Shown here one piece after another: positions 39,140-47,135 of a stretch of 64,000 nucleotides of DNA. The position numbers and the translations under genes were made by a program. Each line of letters starts with the position of its first letter. Positions within the stretch are counted from its first letter, which is position 1. The notes under the pieces are model-generated. The model was not told where the DNA came from. It ran no database searches and saw only the letters and a list, made by a program, of their open reading frames with translations. Where the stretch lies: assembly GCF_000016645.1 (NCBI RefSeq), contig NC_009441.1, forward strand, positions 2,604,001-2,668,000, written 5' to 3'. The stretch comes from Flavobacterium johnsoniae UW101 (GTDB taxonomy: Bacteria > Bacteroidota > Bacteroidia > Flavobacteriales > Flavobacteriaceae).

Positions 39140-39601
39140 ATGGCAAACACCTATACGCAAATACATATTCATTTTGTTTTTGCTGTGAAATACAGAAAAG
39201 CAATTATTCACAAAAACTGGAGAGATGAATTGTTCAAGTATATTTCGGGAATCATAAAAAATAATAATCATAAACTTCTAGCGATAAATGGTGTTTCAGA
39301 TCATGTTCATATTTTGATCGGTATTAGACCTGTACAGTCAATATCAGAATTGATGAAAACTGTGAAACAAAATTCATCAAAATGGATAAATGAAAATAAA
39401 TTTATAAACAGTCATTTTGAATGGCAGGAAGGGTATGGAGCATTTTCATATAGTAAATCTCAATTGAATGCCGTTATAGAATATATTCAGAAGCAAGAAC
39501 AACATCATAAAAAGAAAACATTTAGAGAAGAATACATCAATTTTCTTGAAAAATTTGAAGTTGATTATGATGAAAAGTTTATTTTTAAAGAACTAATTTA
39601 A
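39140..39601 (+). CDS. REP-associated tyrosine transposase (IS200-like, Y1 HUH)
   Basis: A 153-residue Y1 transposase-domain protein. The HUH motif is H55-V-H57 in SDHVHILIG, and the nucleophile is probably Y104 in GYGAFSYSKSQ. The N-terminal QIHIHFVFAVKYRK strand and C-terminal EYIQKQEQHHKKKTFREEY helix match IS200/TnpA-REP proteins. It is complete. It is preceded by REP-like palindromes and has no accompanying TnpB; matching palindromes also occur elsewhere in the window. That makes a domesticated RAYT more likely than a mobile IS200. Neighbouring genes look intact. Confidence 0.9.
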   Translation: MANTYTQIHIHFVFAVKYRKAIIHKNWRDELFKYISGIIKNNNHKLLAINGVSDHVHILIGIRPVQSISELMKTVKQNSSKWINENKFINSHFEWQEGYGAFSYSKSQLNAVIEYIQKQEQHHKKKTFREEYINFLEKFEVDYDEKFIFKELI

Positions 39602-39609
39602 ATTTAAAC

Positions 39610-40149
39610 ATGTCTCCACAAACAATAAAAATTATAGCCATAACCGGCAGTACAAGAAAAAACTCAAGTAATTATAAAATTCTAAAACATATTTCTGAGC
39701 AAATTAAAACAGGTTTTGAAGTCGAAATATTTGAAGATTTAGATACCATTCCTCATTTTAATCCAGATTTGGATACCGAAAACCCTCCGAAAGAAGTTGC
39801 ATCATTAAGAAATAAAATAAAAGAGGCAGACGGAGTAATAATATGCACTCCAGAATACGTGTTCAGTTTACCTGGAAGTTTAAAGAATGCTTTAGAATGG
39901 TTTGTTTCGACTACTATTTTTTCAAATAAAAAGACGGGATTAATAACCGCTTCGGCGTCTGGAGAAATGGGACACGAACAACTCCTGCTGATTATGAAAA
40001 CCCTTGAAGCTAAATTTGATAATAATACACAATTATTAATACAAGGCATTCGAGGTAAAGTAGATGCAGACGGAAAAATTATAAATGAAGAAACCAAAGC
40101 AGCCCTTCAAAACTTCACAAATAACTTTGAAAATCAATTTTTATATTAA
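39610..40149 (+). CDS. NADPH-dependent FMN reductase
   Basis: A 179-residue flavodoxin-fold reductase. The FMN phosphate loop ITGSTRKNSSNYKIL is at 9-23, and CTPEYVFSLPGSLKNALEW (about 79-97) is the isoalloxazine-binding segment (family pattern PEYNxSxPGxLKNAIDW). Thus it should reduce FMN, quinones or similar compounds with NAD(P)H. It begins 8 bp after the transposase stop and is followed by the TIM-barrel gene 26 bp later; whether the transposase promoter reaches it is unclear. Confidence 0.92.
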   Translation: MSPQTIKIIAITGSTRKNSSNYKILKHISEQIKTGFEVEIFEDLDTIPHFNPDLDTENPPKEVASLRNKIKEADGVIICTPEYVFSLPGSLKNALEWFVSTTIFSNKKTGLITASASGEMGHEQLLLIMKTLEAKFDNNTQLLIQGIRGKVDADGKIINEETKAALQNFTNNFENQFLY

Positions 40150-40175
40150 AATTACTTTCTGAAATTAGATCAAAA

Positions 40176-41048
40176 ATGATTACAAGAAGAACTTTTATTA
40201 TAAATACTAGTCTGACTGCAGCGACAGTTTTGGCTTTACCTTCATTAGCATTTTCTATGTATAAAAAAGAGATTGGTTTACAGTTGTACACATTAAGGGA
40301 GGAACTTCCAAAAAATGTAAAAGCGGTTTTAGAAAAAGTTGCAGCTTCTGGATATACAAATGTAGAAACGTATGGCTTTTCGATTAAAGATCAATTTTGG
40401 GGATTATCTCCGGTTGAATTAAAAAAGATTTTAGATGAAAATAATCTAAAAGCAGTAAGCGGCCATTATAATTTAGGAAGCTTTTTATATGATGGAAATA
40501 CTGCTGAGCTTATAGCTTCAATTGAAGCAGCAAAGACTCTTAAAAGCGAATTTCTAACTGTTCCCTGGGTTGATGAATCTTTTAGGAAAAGTCTTGAAGA
40601 TTATAAAAAGATTGCTTCACGATTAAATCAGGCAGCAAAAATGTGTGCCGATTCCGGACTAAAATTAGCTTATCATAATCACGATTTTGAATTTCAAAAA
40701 CATGATGGTGTTACGGGGTATGAGATTTTATTAAATGGAACCGATAAAAGTCTTGTTTGTTTTGAATTAGATCTATACTGGGTTGTTCGTTCAGGAAATG
40801 ATCCGCTGCAATTGTTTAAAGAAAATCCGGGCCGTTTTAAAATGTGGCATGTAAAAGATATGGATAAACAAAATCAGGCGCTGAATACCGAAGTCGGATC
40901 TGGATTAATCGATTTTAAACCTTTTTTTGCAGCAGCAAAACAGGCCGGAATGGTTCATTTTTTTGTTGAACAAGAAAATAATTTTGCTGTAAATTCTTTT
41001 CAGTCCATTAAAACAAGCTGCGGTTTTATTTCACAAAAACTGATATAA
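40176..41048 (+). CDS. Sugar phosphate isomerase/epimerase-like protein, exported
   Basis: A 290-residue xylose-isomerase-like TIM barrel. The N-terminus MITRRTFIINTSLTAATVLALP has a twin-Arg-type signal (TRRTF), so it may be exported folded by Tat. Barrel motifs: KKEIGLQLYTLREELP, KLAYHNHDFEFQKHDG (metal His), CFELDLYWVVRSG (metal Glu/Asp) and KMWHVKDMD. Substrates of such exported members are mostly unknown sugars. It is close downstream of the FMN reductase. Confidence 0.9.
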   Translation: MITRRTFIINTSLTAATVLALPSLAFSMYKKEIGLQLYTLREELPKNVKAVLEKVAASGYTNVETYGFSIKDQFWGLSPVELKKILDENNLKAVSGHYNLGSFLYDGNTAELIASIEAAKTLKSEFLTVPWVDESFRKSLEDYKKIASRLNQAAKMCADSGLKLAYHNHDFEFQKHDGVTGYEILLNGTDKSLVCFELDLYWVVRSGNDPLQLFKENPGRFKMWHVKDMDKQNQALNTEVGSGLIDFKPFFAAAKQAGMVHFFVEQENNFAVNSFQSIKTSCGFISQKLI

Positions 41049-41069
41049 AACCAAATCATTAAAATGTCT

Positions 41070-41077
41070 TATTTTTG
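41070..41077 (+). promoter_or_regulatory. -7 box of the cupin gene
   Basis: TATTTTTG fits TAnnTTTG, 21 bp upstream of the ATG at 41099; it supports that start over the TTG at 41090. Confidence 0.5.
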
Positions 41078-41098
41078 TAAAAATCAATTTTGAAAGCT

Positions 41099-41449
41099 AT
41101 GCAGAATATCGGAACAAGTAAAGAATTTATAAAAGGAGACGAAATAGAGTGGGAAGTGGTTGGCGAAGGAATCAAACGCAGAATTCTTGCTTTTGATGAC
41201 AGAGTTATGCTTGTAAATGTACATTTTGAAACTGGTGGAATTGGTGTTTTACACGAACATTATCATACTCAGGTTACGTATGTGGCAAGCGGAAAATTTG
41301 ATGTAACCATAAATGGTGTAACAGAAACCTTAAAAGAAGGCGACAGTTTTTACATTCCGCCGCATGCAGTACATGGAGTTGTATGTCTAGAAAGCGGTAT
41401 GCTGACTGATGTTTTTGGTCCAGCAAGAGAAGATTTTCTAAAATCATAA
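41099..41449 (+). CDS. Cupin domain protein
   Basis: A 116-residue single-domain cupin. Motif 1 is LHEHYHTQVTYVASGKFDVT (metal ligands His, His, Gln/Glu) and motif 2 is GDSFYIPPHAVHGVVCLESG. The function could be small-molecule binding or an isomerase/dioxygenase-type reaction; the sequence alone does not say. It has its own -7 box. It begins 50 bp after the TIM-barrel gene. Confidence 0.9.
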   Translation: MQNIGTSKEFIKGDEIEWEVVGEGIKRRILAFDDRVMLVNVHFETGGIGVLHEHYHTQVTYVASGKFDVTINGVTETLKEGDSFYIPPHAVHGVVCLESGMLTDVFGPAREDFLKS

Positions 41450-41549
41450 AAGTTTTAAAATCAAGAGAATTATCATTTGAAAACCTTGATCTGATCTTAA
41501 ATTTAAAAATTTTATAACTTTTTTAAAGTTTTGATTAAGATTAGATCGG

Positions 41550-41557
41550 TATTTTTG
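41550..41557 (+). promoter_or_regulatory. Promoter of the MFS gene with no room for a leader
   Basis: TTTG (41530-41533), a 16-nt spacer and TATTTTTG (41550-41557) lie so close to the ATG at 41562 that the transcript would start at or next to the start codon. Confidence 0.6.
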
Positions 41558-41561
41558 CAAA

Positions 41562-42746
41562 ATGAATTTATCAAAAACTAATGTACTGTTTATGGCAGTT
41601 TGCACTGGTCTTATAGTTGCAAATCTTTATTACTGCCAGCCTTTAATTGTTTTAATTGCAAACGAATTTAAAATTCCCGAAGCCAGCGCCGGAACTATAA
41701 CATATTTAACTCAGGCCGGTTATGCCATTGGTTTGTTTTTTATGGTGCCGCTTGGTGATAAATTAGAACGCAAAAAGCAGATTTTAATTACCACTTTTGC
41801 CTCTGTAATTGCATTACTTATTGCTGCAACAGCAAAAAGTTTTCTTATTTTGCAGATAGCTTCTTTATTAATTGGAATCACTTCAATTGTACCACAGCTT
41901 ATCTTGCCTTTGGCTGCTTCATTAAGTACGCCGGAACAACGAGGAAAAGTTATCGGAACTATTATGAGTGGGTTATTGGTCGGAATCTTGCTTTCGAGAA
42001 CTTTAAGCGGATTTATTGGTGAAGTTTTAGGCTGGAGATCGATGTTTTATATCGCGGCCGGAATTTGTCTTTTGATCTTTTTTGTCATTCAAAATAAATT
42101 CCCTGTAAATAAACCTCAGTTCAAAGGGACTTACGGGCAATTAATCCAATCTTTATTTACTCTTATAAAAACACAGCCGGTTTTACGTGAAGCTACGGCA
42201 ATCAACGTATTTAGTTTTGCTCAGTTTGGTGCTTTCTGGACCACAATGGTTTTACTTCTTTCCGGACAACCTTTCCACTTTAATAGTGCTACAATTGGAT
42301 TATTTGGAATTGTAGGAGCTTCCGGAGCTTTAGCTGCACCTTTGGTTGGAAAAATCGGAGACAAAGGAAATTCGCGAATAGCAGTTGGTTATGGCTGTTT
42401 ATTAATATTAATAAGCTTTTTAATTTTCTATTTTTCTATAGAAAGCGTAATTGGAGTAGCCATTGGAATTGTGTTTATTGATATTGGAATTCAGGGTGTT
42501 CACATTTCAAACCAAACACGAGTTTATTCTCTATTGCCGGAAGCCAGAAACAGATTAAATACGGTATTTATGTCGTTTAGCTTTTTAGGAACCGCTGCAG
42601 GATCTGCTTATGGATTGTTGTTGTGGAAACTGGGCGGATGGCATGCCGTAACAATTGGCTGTATGGTTTTATCGTTATTATCATTAACAGTTTACGGACT
42701 GACTTATAAATCAAAATCTAAAAAGCAGAAAGCACAAATTGATTAA
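41562..42746 (+). CDS. MFS transporter
   Basis: A 394-residue transporter with about 12 membrane segments. It begins NVLFMAVCTGLIVANLYYCQ; the conserved loop 2-3 motif is MVPLGDKLERKKQ (G-D-x-x-x-R-K pattern of MFS), and the helix 5 region has GTIMSGLLVGILLSRTLSG (motif C of proton antiporters). It resembles the YgaY/arabinose-efflux group, so a drug or sugar exporter is plausible. The transcript is probably leaderless. Confidence 0.93.
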   Translation: MNLSKTNVLFMAVCTGLIVANLYYCQPLIVLIANEFKIPEASAGTITYLTQAGYAIGLFFMVPLGDKLERKKQILITTFASVIALLIAATAKSFLILQIASLLIGITSIVPQLILPLAASLSTPEQRGKVIGTIMSGLLVGILLSRTLSGFIGEVLGWRSMFYIAAGICLLIFFVIQNKFPVNKPQFKGTYGQLIQSLFTLIKTQPVLREATAINVFSFAQFGAFWTTMVLLLSGQPFHFNSATIGLFGIVGASGALAAPLVGKIGDKGNSRIAVGYGCLLILISFLIFYFSIESVIGVAIGIVFIDIGIQGVHISNQTRVYSLLPEARNRLNTVFMSFSFLGTAAGSAYGLLLWKLGGWHAVTIGCMVLSLLSLTVYGLTYKSKSKKQKAQID

Positions 42747-42766
42747 AAAATTAATTTGTAAATTTG
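42739..42766 (+). promoter_or_regulatory. Promoter of the cyclophilin-FKBP gene
   Basis: TTG (42739-42741), a 17-nt spacer and TAAATTTG (42759-42766) fit the Bacteroidota consensus, 23 bp upstream of the ATG. Confidence 0.6.
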
Positions 42767-42789
42767 CGTTCAATTAAAAAATAACAACA

Positions 42790-43722
42790 ATGGAAAACGG
42801 AATATATGCTAAATTCAACACTAGCAAAGGTGCGATTTTAGTAAAACTTACACACGATTTAACACCTGGAACTGTAGGAAACTTTGTTGCTCTTGCAGAA
42901 GGGAATATGGAGAATAAAGTGAAACCTCAAGGACAAAAATTCTATGACGGATTAAACTTTCACAGAGTAATCGCTGATTTTATGATTCAGGGTGGATGTC
43001 CTAAAGGAACTGGAACTGGAGATCCGGGTTATAAATTTGATGACGAATTTGTACCAAGTTTAAAACATGACCGTCCAGGAGTTTTATCTATGGCAAATTC
43101 AGGTCCTGGAACTAATGGTTCTCAATTTTTCATTACACACGTACCAACTCCTTGGTTAGACGGAAAACATACTGTTTTTGGACATGTAGTTGAAGGACAG
43201 GATATTGTTGATGCTGTTGCCCAAGGTGATGCATTAGAGTCTGTAGAAATCATCAGAGTTGGTGAAGAAGCTCAAAAATGGAATGCAATTGAATCTTTTA
43301 TTTCTTTAAAAGGTGCCAGAATGAAAAGAGAAGCAGCTTTAAAAGCAGAATCTGAAGCAAAAATGGAACAATTAGCAGCTGGTTTTGATAAAACTGAAAG
43401 CGGATTGCGTTACAAAATGATTCAAAAAGGTGAAGGTAAAAAAGCTGAAGCAGGAAAAACAGTTTCTGTTCACTACGAAGGATCTTTAGAAAACGGAAAA
43501 GTTTTTGATTCATCTTACCCGCGTAAAAAACCAATCGAATTTAAATTAGGAATTGGGCAGGTTATTGAAGGATGGGACGAAGGTATTGCTTTATTACAAG
43601 TTGGAGACAAAGCTCGTTTTGTAATTCCATCTGATTTAGCTTACGGACCATCTGGTGCAGGTGGAGTTATCCCGCCGCACGCAACTTTGATTTTTGACGT
43701 TGAATTAATGGACGTAAAATAA
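42790..43722 (+). CDS. Dual-family peptidyl-prolyl isomerase (cyclophilin-FKBP fusion)
   Basis: A 310-residue protein with two rotamase domains. Residues 1-160 are a cyclophilin: [13 protein letters not shown] with the catalytic Arg, [16 protein letters not shown], and [13 protein letters not shown] helical linker ([20 protein letters not shown]) follows, then residues 200-310 are an [33 protein letters not shown] and [18 protein letters not shown]. No signal peptide, so it acts in the cytoplasm as a folding catalyst. Fusions of the two families are rare, but have been described from Flavobacterium (dual-family immunophilins). Confidence 0.95.
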   Translation: MENGIYAKFNTSKGAILVKLTHDLTPGTVGNFVALAEGNMENKVKPQGQKFYDGLNFHRVIADFMIQGGCPKGTGTGDPGYKFDDEFVPSLKHDRPGVLSMANSGPGTNGSQFFITHVPTPWLDGKHTVFGHVVEGQDIVDAVAQGDALESVEIIRVGEEAQKWNAIESFISLKGARMKREAALKAESEAKMEQLAAGFDKTESGLRYKMIQKGEGKKAEAGKTVSVHYEGSLENGKVFDSSYPRKKPIEFKLGIGQVIEGWDEGIALLQVGDKARFVIPSDLAYGPSGAGGVIPPHATLIFDVELMDVK

Positions 43723-43757
43723 GAATATACAAGACAATTTATAATTGTTTTAAACTA

Positions 43758-43791
43758 GAATCCCATTCGATTATCGAATGGGATTTTTTTT
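43758..43791 (+). terminator. Terminator of the isomerase gene
   Basis: The stem AATCCCATTCGA/TCGAATGGGATT is followed by eight T, 36 bp after the stop. Confidence 0.92.
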
Positions 43792-43823
43792 AAATTTACT
43801 TGAAAACTAAATTTAAAAACAAG

Positions 43824-44132
43824 ATGAAATTAAGAATATTAAGTGCAGTATTTGCAGCTGCGCTTTTAACAGCCTGTAGTTCTTCAAAATCTGCTTCTGT
43901 AGCTTCTGCGACTCCGGCAGCTCCAGCAAATCCGACAGTAGAATTAACTCCTGAACTTGCAGAAGGAAAAAACTTGTATGAGAATAGTTGTGCCAGATGT
44001 CATAAATTATATGAGCCAACTAAATTTAGCAAAGAAGACTGGCAGCCAATTTTAGTTCGCATGCAGAAGAAAGCAAAACTTGATGATGTAAAAATGGCTT
44101 CAATAATAAATTATATTCACTCGCAATTATAA
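43824..44132 (+). CDS. Lipoprotein with a cytochrome c heme motif
   Basis: A 102-residue lipoprotein. The signal peptide MKLRILSAVFAAALLTAC has a lipobox with Cys18. An Ala/Pro/Ser linker tethers a mini cytochrome c domain: heme motif C56-A-R-C59-H60, with Met80 or Met91 as possible distal ligand. It is probably a periplasmic electron carrier held to a membrane. The ATG at 43824 is preferred over a TTG at 43800 since it gives a proper signal. Confidence 0.88.
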   Translation: MKLRILSAVFAAALLTACSSSKSASVASATPAAPANPTVELTPELAEGKNLYENSCARCHKLYEPTKFSKEDWQPILVRMQKKAKLDDVKMASIINYIHSQL

Positions 44133-44148
44133 TTTACATTCAAAATAA

Positions 44149-44189
44149 TAAAAAACCTGTTCAGTATTTTTTGAACAGGTTTTTTTTAT
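44149..44189 (+). terminator. Terminator of the cytochrome-like gene
   Basis: The stem AAAACCTGTTCA/TGAACAGGTTTT is followed by a long T run. Confidence 0.88.
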
Positions 44190-44205
44190 TTTTCAAATAG
44201 ATATA

Positions 44206-44236
44206 AAAAAACACCTTCACATGATGAGGTGTTTTA
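44206..44236 (-). terminator. Terminator of the Rnk-like gene
   Basis: The stem AAAACACCT/AGGTGTTTT, flanked by A/T runs, lies 6 bp past the stop codon of the minus-strand gene. Confidence 0.75.
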
Positions 44237-44241
44237 TAAAA

Positions 44242-44640
44242 TTAAGAATGATGTACTACAGCCGAGTTATCTACAGCTACAATCTTTAAAGTTTTAATGC
44301 CGGCCGGTAATTCCCAATCGACTTCGTCATTTTCTTTAAAACCAATAATAGCTACGCTTAAAGGTGCTAGAATTGAAATTTTGCTCTGCTTGACATCTGC
44401 ATATGAAGGTAGAACAATTTGAATCTTCATTTGTTTATTTGCTTTTACATCTTCAATCGTTACAAGAGAATTAATCCTGATAACCGAACTGTCCAGTTCG
44501 CTTTCTTTACTTATTACAGCGCGGTCTAACTCTTGCGAAAGCTGATTTGCCTCTTTAGTATTAGTTGAATTTTTACTTTTTAGAATCAATTCTCTTAAAA
44601 ATTGATAGTCTGATTTACAGAAAGTGGGTGTTGGTTTCAT
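44242..44640 (-). CDS. GreA/Rnk-like protein
   Basis: A 132-residue protein with the Rnk/GreA C-terminal architecture: an N-terminal helical part (KSDYQFLRELILKSKNS) shorter than the GreA coiled coil, then the FKBP-like domain with VIRINSLVTIEDV, KMKIQIVLPS-type strand (QMKIQIVLPSYADV) and ISILAPLSVAIIGFKENDEV. Rnk proteins bind RNA polymerase near its secondary channel. Upstream lies a long, structured region with a possible distant promoter. Confidence 0.87.
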   Translation of the reverse strand: MKPTPTFCKSDYQFLRELILKSKNSTNTKEANQLSQELDRAVISKESELDSSVIRINSLVTIEDVKANKQMKIQIVLPSYADVKQSKISILAPLSVAIIGFKENDEVDWELPAGIKTLKIVAVDNSAVVHHS

Positions 44641-45031
44641 ATCTATATTGAATTTATTGTTATTAATTTTTTTGAATGATTTTTCTTCTTTTGTATTCTT
44701 TAGAACGAACTTTCCTTATCCTATTAAAAATAGGTCGTTAAATGAAAATTATGTAGTTTGAAAAAACAAAAAAATATCCGACCAAAATTGATTTTTGTCA
44801 AATACGTAAATGTTTAAGCTGATGTAAATCCTCCGCCTGAAAGAAGAAAAGTGAAATAGACGGAGGCCTAATTAATAAAGGCCTTACTATGCGAAATAAA
44901 TACAGCAGAAAGCGGCCTTCTTGTAAGAGAAAGCAGCAAAGCAGAAACTGTAAATATTGTTATAGTGCTCACAATGAGTAATGTTTGTTCGTTAGCAAAG
45001 ATAGTAAACTTTTTTTAAAGCGCACATATCT
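44641..45031. other. 391-bp intergenic region with possible structured leader or small RNA
   Basis: A -7 box TATCTTTG lies at 44996-45003 on the minus strand. Downstream of it on that strand are AGGCCTTTATTAATTAGGCCT (hairpin, 44865-44885) and CCTCCG/CGGAGG arms (44830-44867). These would fall in a leader of about 350 nt for the Rnk-like gene or in a separate small RNA. A 30-codon plus-strand frame (44889-44981) was not considered a gene. Confidence 0.4.
44996..45003 (-). promoter_or_regulatory. Possible -7 box for a distant Rnk-like promoter or small RNA
   Basis: TATCTTTG on the minus strand fits TAnnTTTG. No clear -33 element is present. It lies 29 bp past the stop of the upstream thioredoxin-like gene. 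Confidence 0.4.
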
Positions 45032-45586
45032 TTATTTCCATTTGATGTTACATCCAATACTAGGCTTTTGAATTTCGTTTAAAATTCGGTTATAAATCAA
45101 AGCGTCAATAGCATTTCTTAAATCAGTTCCGCTTAACGGAATTCCGTTTCCGGGTCTTGAATCATCTAATTGTCCTCTGTAAAATAACTTATTTTGATTG
45201 TCAAATAAATAAAAATCAGGAGTGCAGGCAGCCTCATAGGCTTTGGCAGTTTCCTGAGTTTCATCAAATAAATAAGGAAAATCTATTTTATGCTGTAAAG
45301 CAAAATCAGTCATTAATTCCGGAGAATCTTCGGGATATTTTATAATATCGTTGCTTGAAATGGCAATAATTCCAAGTCCCTGAACACGATAATCATTTGC
45401 AATCATGACAATTTCGTTGATAACATGAAGCACAAACGGACAGTGATTGCACATAAAAATAACAAGAGTTCCTTTTGATCCTTTTAAATCTTCAAACGAA
45501 TAGACATTATTCGAATTAGTATCTTTTAAATAAAATTCGGGAGCAATTGTCCCAAGCGGAATCATATTTGAAGGAGTTCGTGCCAT
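45032..45586 (-). CDS. Thioredoxin-fold protein (AhpC/TSA-like)
   Basis: A 184-residue thioredoxin-like protein with the redox motif C46-N-H-C49-P-F (IFMCNHCPFV). The preceding IAPEFYLKDTNSNNVYSFED resembles peroxiredoxin/ResA-type proteins, and the cis-Pro segment is ACTPDFYLFD. There is no signal peptide, so it is likely cytoplasmic. Proteins of this type are annotated only as thioredoxin family; their partners are unknown. Confidence 0.9.
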   Translation of the reverse strand: MARTPSNMIPLGTIAPEFYLKDTNSNNVYSFEDLKGSKGTLVIFMCNHCPFVLHVINEIVMIANDYRVQGLGIIAISSNDIIKYPEDSPELMTDFALQHKIDFPYLFDETQETAKAYEAACTPDFYLFDNQNKLFYRGQLDDSRPGNGIPLSGTDLRNAIDALIYNRILNEIQKPSIGCNIKWK

Positions 45587-45679
45587 TTTATAGAATATTA
45601 ATTCTCAAAAATAGCTTTAAAATTCTGTAAAAGAAAGTGTACAAGAAGAAATGTTGTTTCTGACCATGAGTAATTTTTT

Positions 45680-45771
45680 GCCACAGATTGCACAGATTAA
45701 AATGATTTTGAAATTTTATAACAGATTTAATCTGCAAAAAATCCTTTTAGTCTGTGTAATCTGCAGCTGAC
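45680..45771. repeat. Inverted repeat (CACAGATT family)
   Basis: The arms GCCACAGATTGCACAGATTAAAA and the complement of TTTTAGTCTGTGTAATCTGC enclose a centre with a second smaller repeat (AACAGATTTAATCTG). The left arm matches 7585-7612, a layer of the nested element at 7486-7999. It lies between two genes of the minus strand. Confidence 0.78.
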
Positions 45772-45776
45772 TTATT

Positions 45777-46670
45777 TTATGAATCCAAGAACTCAAGTAA
45801 ATCTTTATTTAATTTGTCTTTTTCGGTATAGAATAAGCCGTGTGGTGCACCTTCGTAGACAATAAAGGTATTATCTTTTATGGCTTTTGCTGTTTTTTCT
45901 GAACTCACTTCAATAGGAACATTTTTATCGTCGGTTCCGTGTATAATTAAAGTTGGAACTTTAATAGTATGCAGTTCGTCTCTAAAATCGGTTGTGTTTA
46001 GAGATTCTGCACATTGCAATGTAGCTCTTGGTGAAGCTGCAGAACATAAATCTCTGTAATATTCTAACAAAGGCGTGCTTAAAGGTTTGTTGATAATGTT
46101 TACGCCAAAAAATATTTTTCCAAAATTATCCAAAAAGCCTATTCTGTCTTCATGTATTGAGGCAGCAGTTGCTTCGGTTTTTTCTTTTGGACGTCCTTCT
46201 GGATTATCTTCAGTTTTTAATAAAAATGGAATAATAGACGAAATAAGAGCAACTTTAGCAATGCCTTTTCCCTGATGTCTGCTAAAATAACGAATTACCT
46301 CACCGCCGCCCATCGAAAAGCCCACTAAAGTAACATTTTCTAATTCTAACTGTTCTATAATTTCGCTTAAGTCATCACTCAGAGTATCATAATCATAGCC
46401 ATCCCAGGGCTGAGATGATTTACCAAAACCACGACGGTCATAAGCAATTACACGGTAATTATTTTTAACCAAAAAATCAATTTGATATTCCCACATTTCA
46501 TTAGAAAGAGGCCATCCGTGAATTAAAATAACGGGTTTTCCTTTTCCATAATCCTTTACATAAAGTTTTACGTTTTTGGCCGTTTCTATATATTTATCTG
46601 TATTTAATTGATGAATATCAAAATTTAAATCTCTTAGAGTTGGATTTGAGTTTATTATACTATTTTCCAT
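45777..46670 (-). CDS. Alpha/beta hydrolase, haloperoxidase-like
   Basis: A 297-residue hydrolase. The oxyanion motif LIHGWPLSNEMW, YDRRGFGKSSQPWDGYDYDT and the nucleophile S119 in VGFSMGGGEVIRYF are those of the cofactor-free chloroperoxidase/esterase group; the acid is in IIHGTDDKNVP and the His in APHGLFYTEKD. The N-terminal 30 residues before LYVKDYGKGKP are an extension not seen in short members, and are not a signal peptide. The physiological substrate is unknown. Confidence 0.92.
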   Translation of the reverse strand: MENSIINSNPTLRDLNFDIHQLNTDKYIETAKNVKLYVKDYGKGKPVILIHGWPLSNEMWEYQIDFLVKNNYRVIAYDRRGFGKSSQPWDGYDYDTLSDDLSEIIEQLELENVTLVGFSMGGGEVIRYFSRHQGKGIAKVALISSIIPFLLKTEDNPEGRPKEKTEATAASIHEDRIGFLDNFGKIFFGVNIINKPLSTPLLEYYRDLCSAASPRATLQCAESLNTTDFRDELHTIKVPTLIIHGTDDKNVPIEVSSEKTAKAIKDNTFIVYEGAPHGLFYTEKDKLNKDLLEFLDS

Positions 46671-46771
46671 TGTTACATCTTTTTCTAGTTAGTTACTAAA
46701 CCTGTATCGTAAAATTAATTCGAGAGTCAAAAAATGGGTTATAGAATTAGGTGTATTCGTTACAAAATTTA

Positions 46772-46779
46772 TAGGTTTG
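46772..46779 (+). promoter_or_regulatory. -7 box of csaA
   Basis: TAGGTTTG fits TAnnTTTG, 16 bp upstream of the ATG. Confidence 0.45.
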
Positions 46780-46795
46780 TAAATAAAGAATAAAA

Positions 46796-47131
46796 ATGGA
46801 TTTAACCTGGAACGAGTTTGAAAGAACCGATATGCGCGTAGGAACAATCATTGAAGTTAATGATTTTCCCGAAGCCAGAAAACCTGCTTTTCAGCTTACA
46901 ATAGATTTTGGTCCCGAAATTGGCATCCGAAAATCATCGGCACAAATTACAAAACGATATAACAAAGAAGATTTAGTAAACAGGCAGATAGTGGCGGTTG
47001 TAAATTTTCCAAGAAAACAAATTGGAAAATTTATGAGCGAATGTCTTGTTCTTGGAGCTGTAGGCGAGGAGGGAGATGTTATTTTACTTGCCCCAGATTT
47101 TAAAATACCAAACGGACTGCGTATTGGTTAG
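46796..47131 (+). CDS. csaA: tRNA-binding protein CsaA
   Basis: A 111-residue OB-fold protein of the EMAP/Trbp family: FERTDMRVGTIIEVNDFPEA, RKPAFQLTIDFGPEIGIRKS, VVNFPRKQIGKFMSECLVLG and the C-terminal LLAPDFKIPNGLRIG all match CsaA. The family binds tRNA; a chaperone role with the Sec pathway was reported in Bacillus. It stands alone between convergent genes. Confidence 0.93.
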   Translation: MDLTWNEFERTDMRVGTIIEVNDFPEARKPAFQLTIDFGPEIGIRKSSAQITKRYNKEDLVNRQIVAVVNFPRKQIGKFMSECLVLGAVGEEGDVILLAPDFKIPNGLRIG

Positions 47132-47135
47132 TTTT

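Noticed and set aside
38973..39188. 71-codon plus-strand frame
   Set aside because: It crosses the REP palindromes and overlaps the transposase start in another frame.
39140..39601. Complete mobile IS200 element
   Set aside because: No tnpB or clear element ends downstream, and the upstream palindromes recur elsewhere without a transposase. A RAYT fits better.
44889..44981. 30-codon Cys/Arg-rich frame starting at ATG
   Set aside because: The composition is biased and there is no promoter in the right direction; the region is better explained by a leader or spacer.
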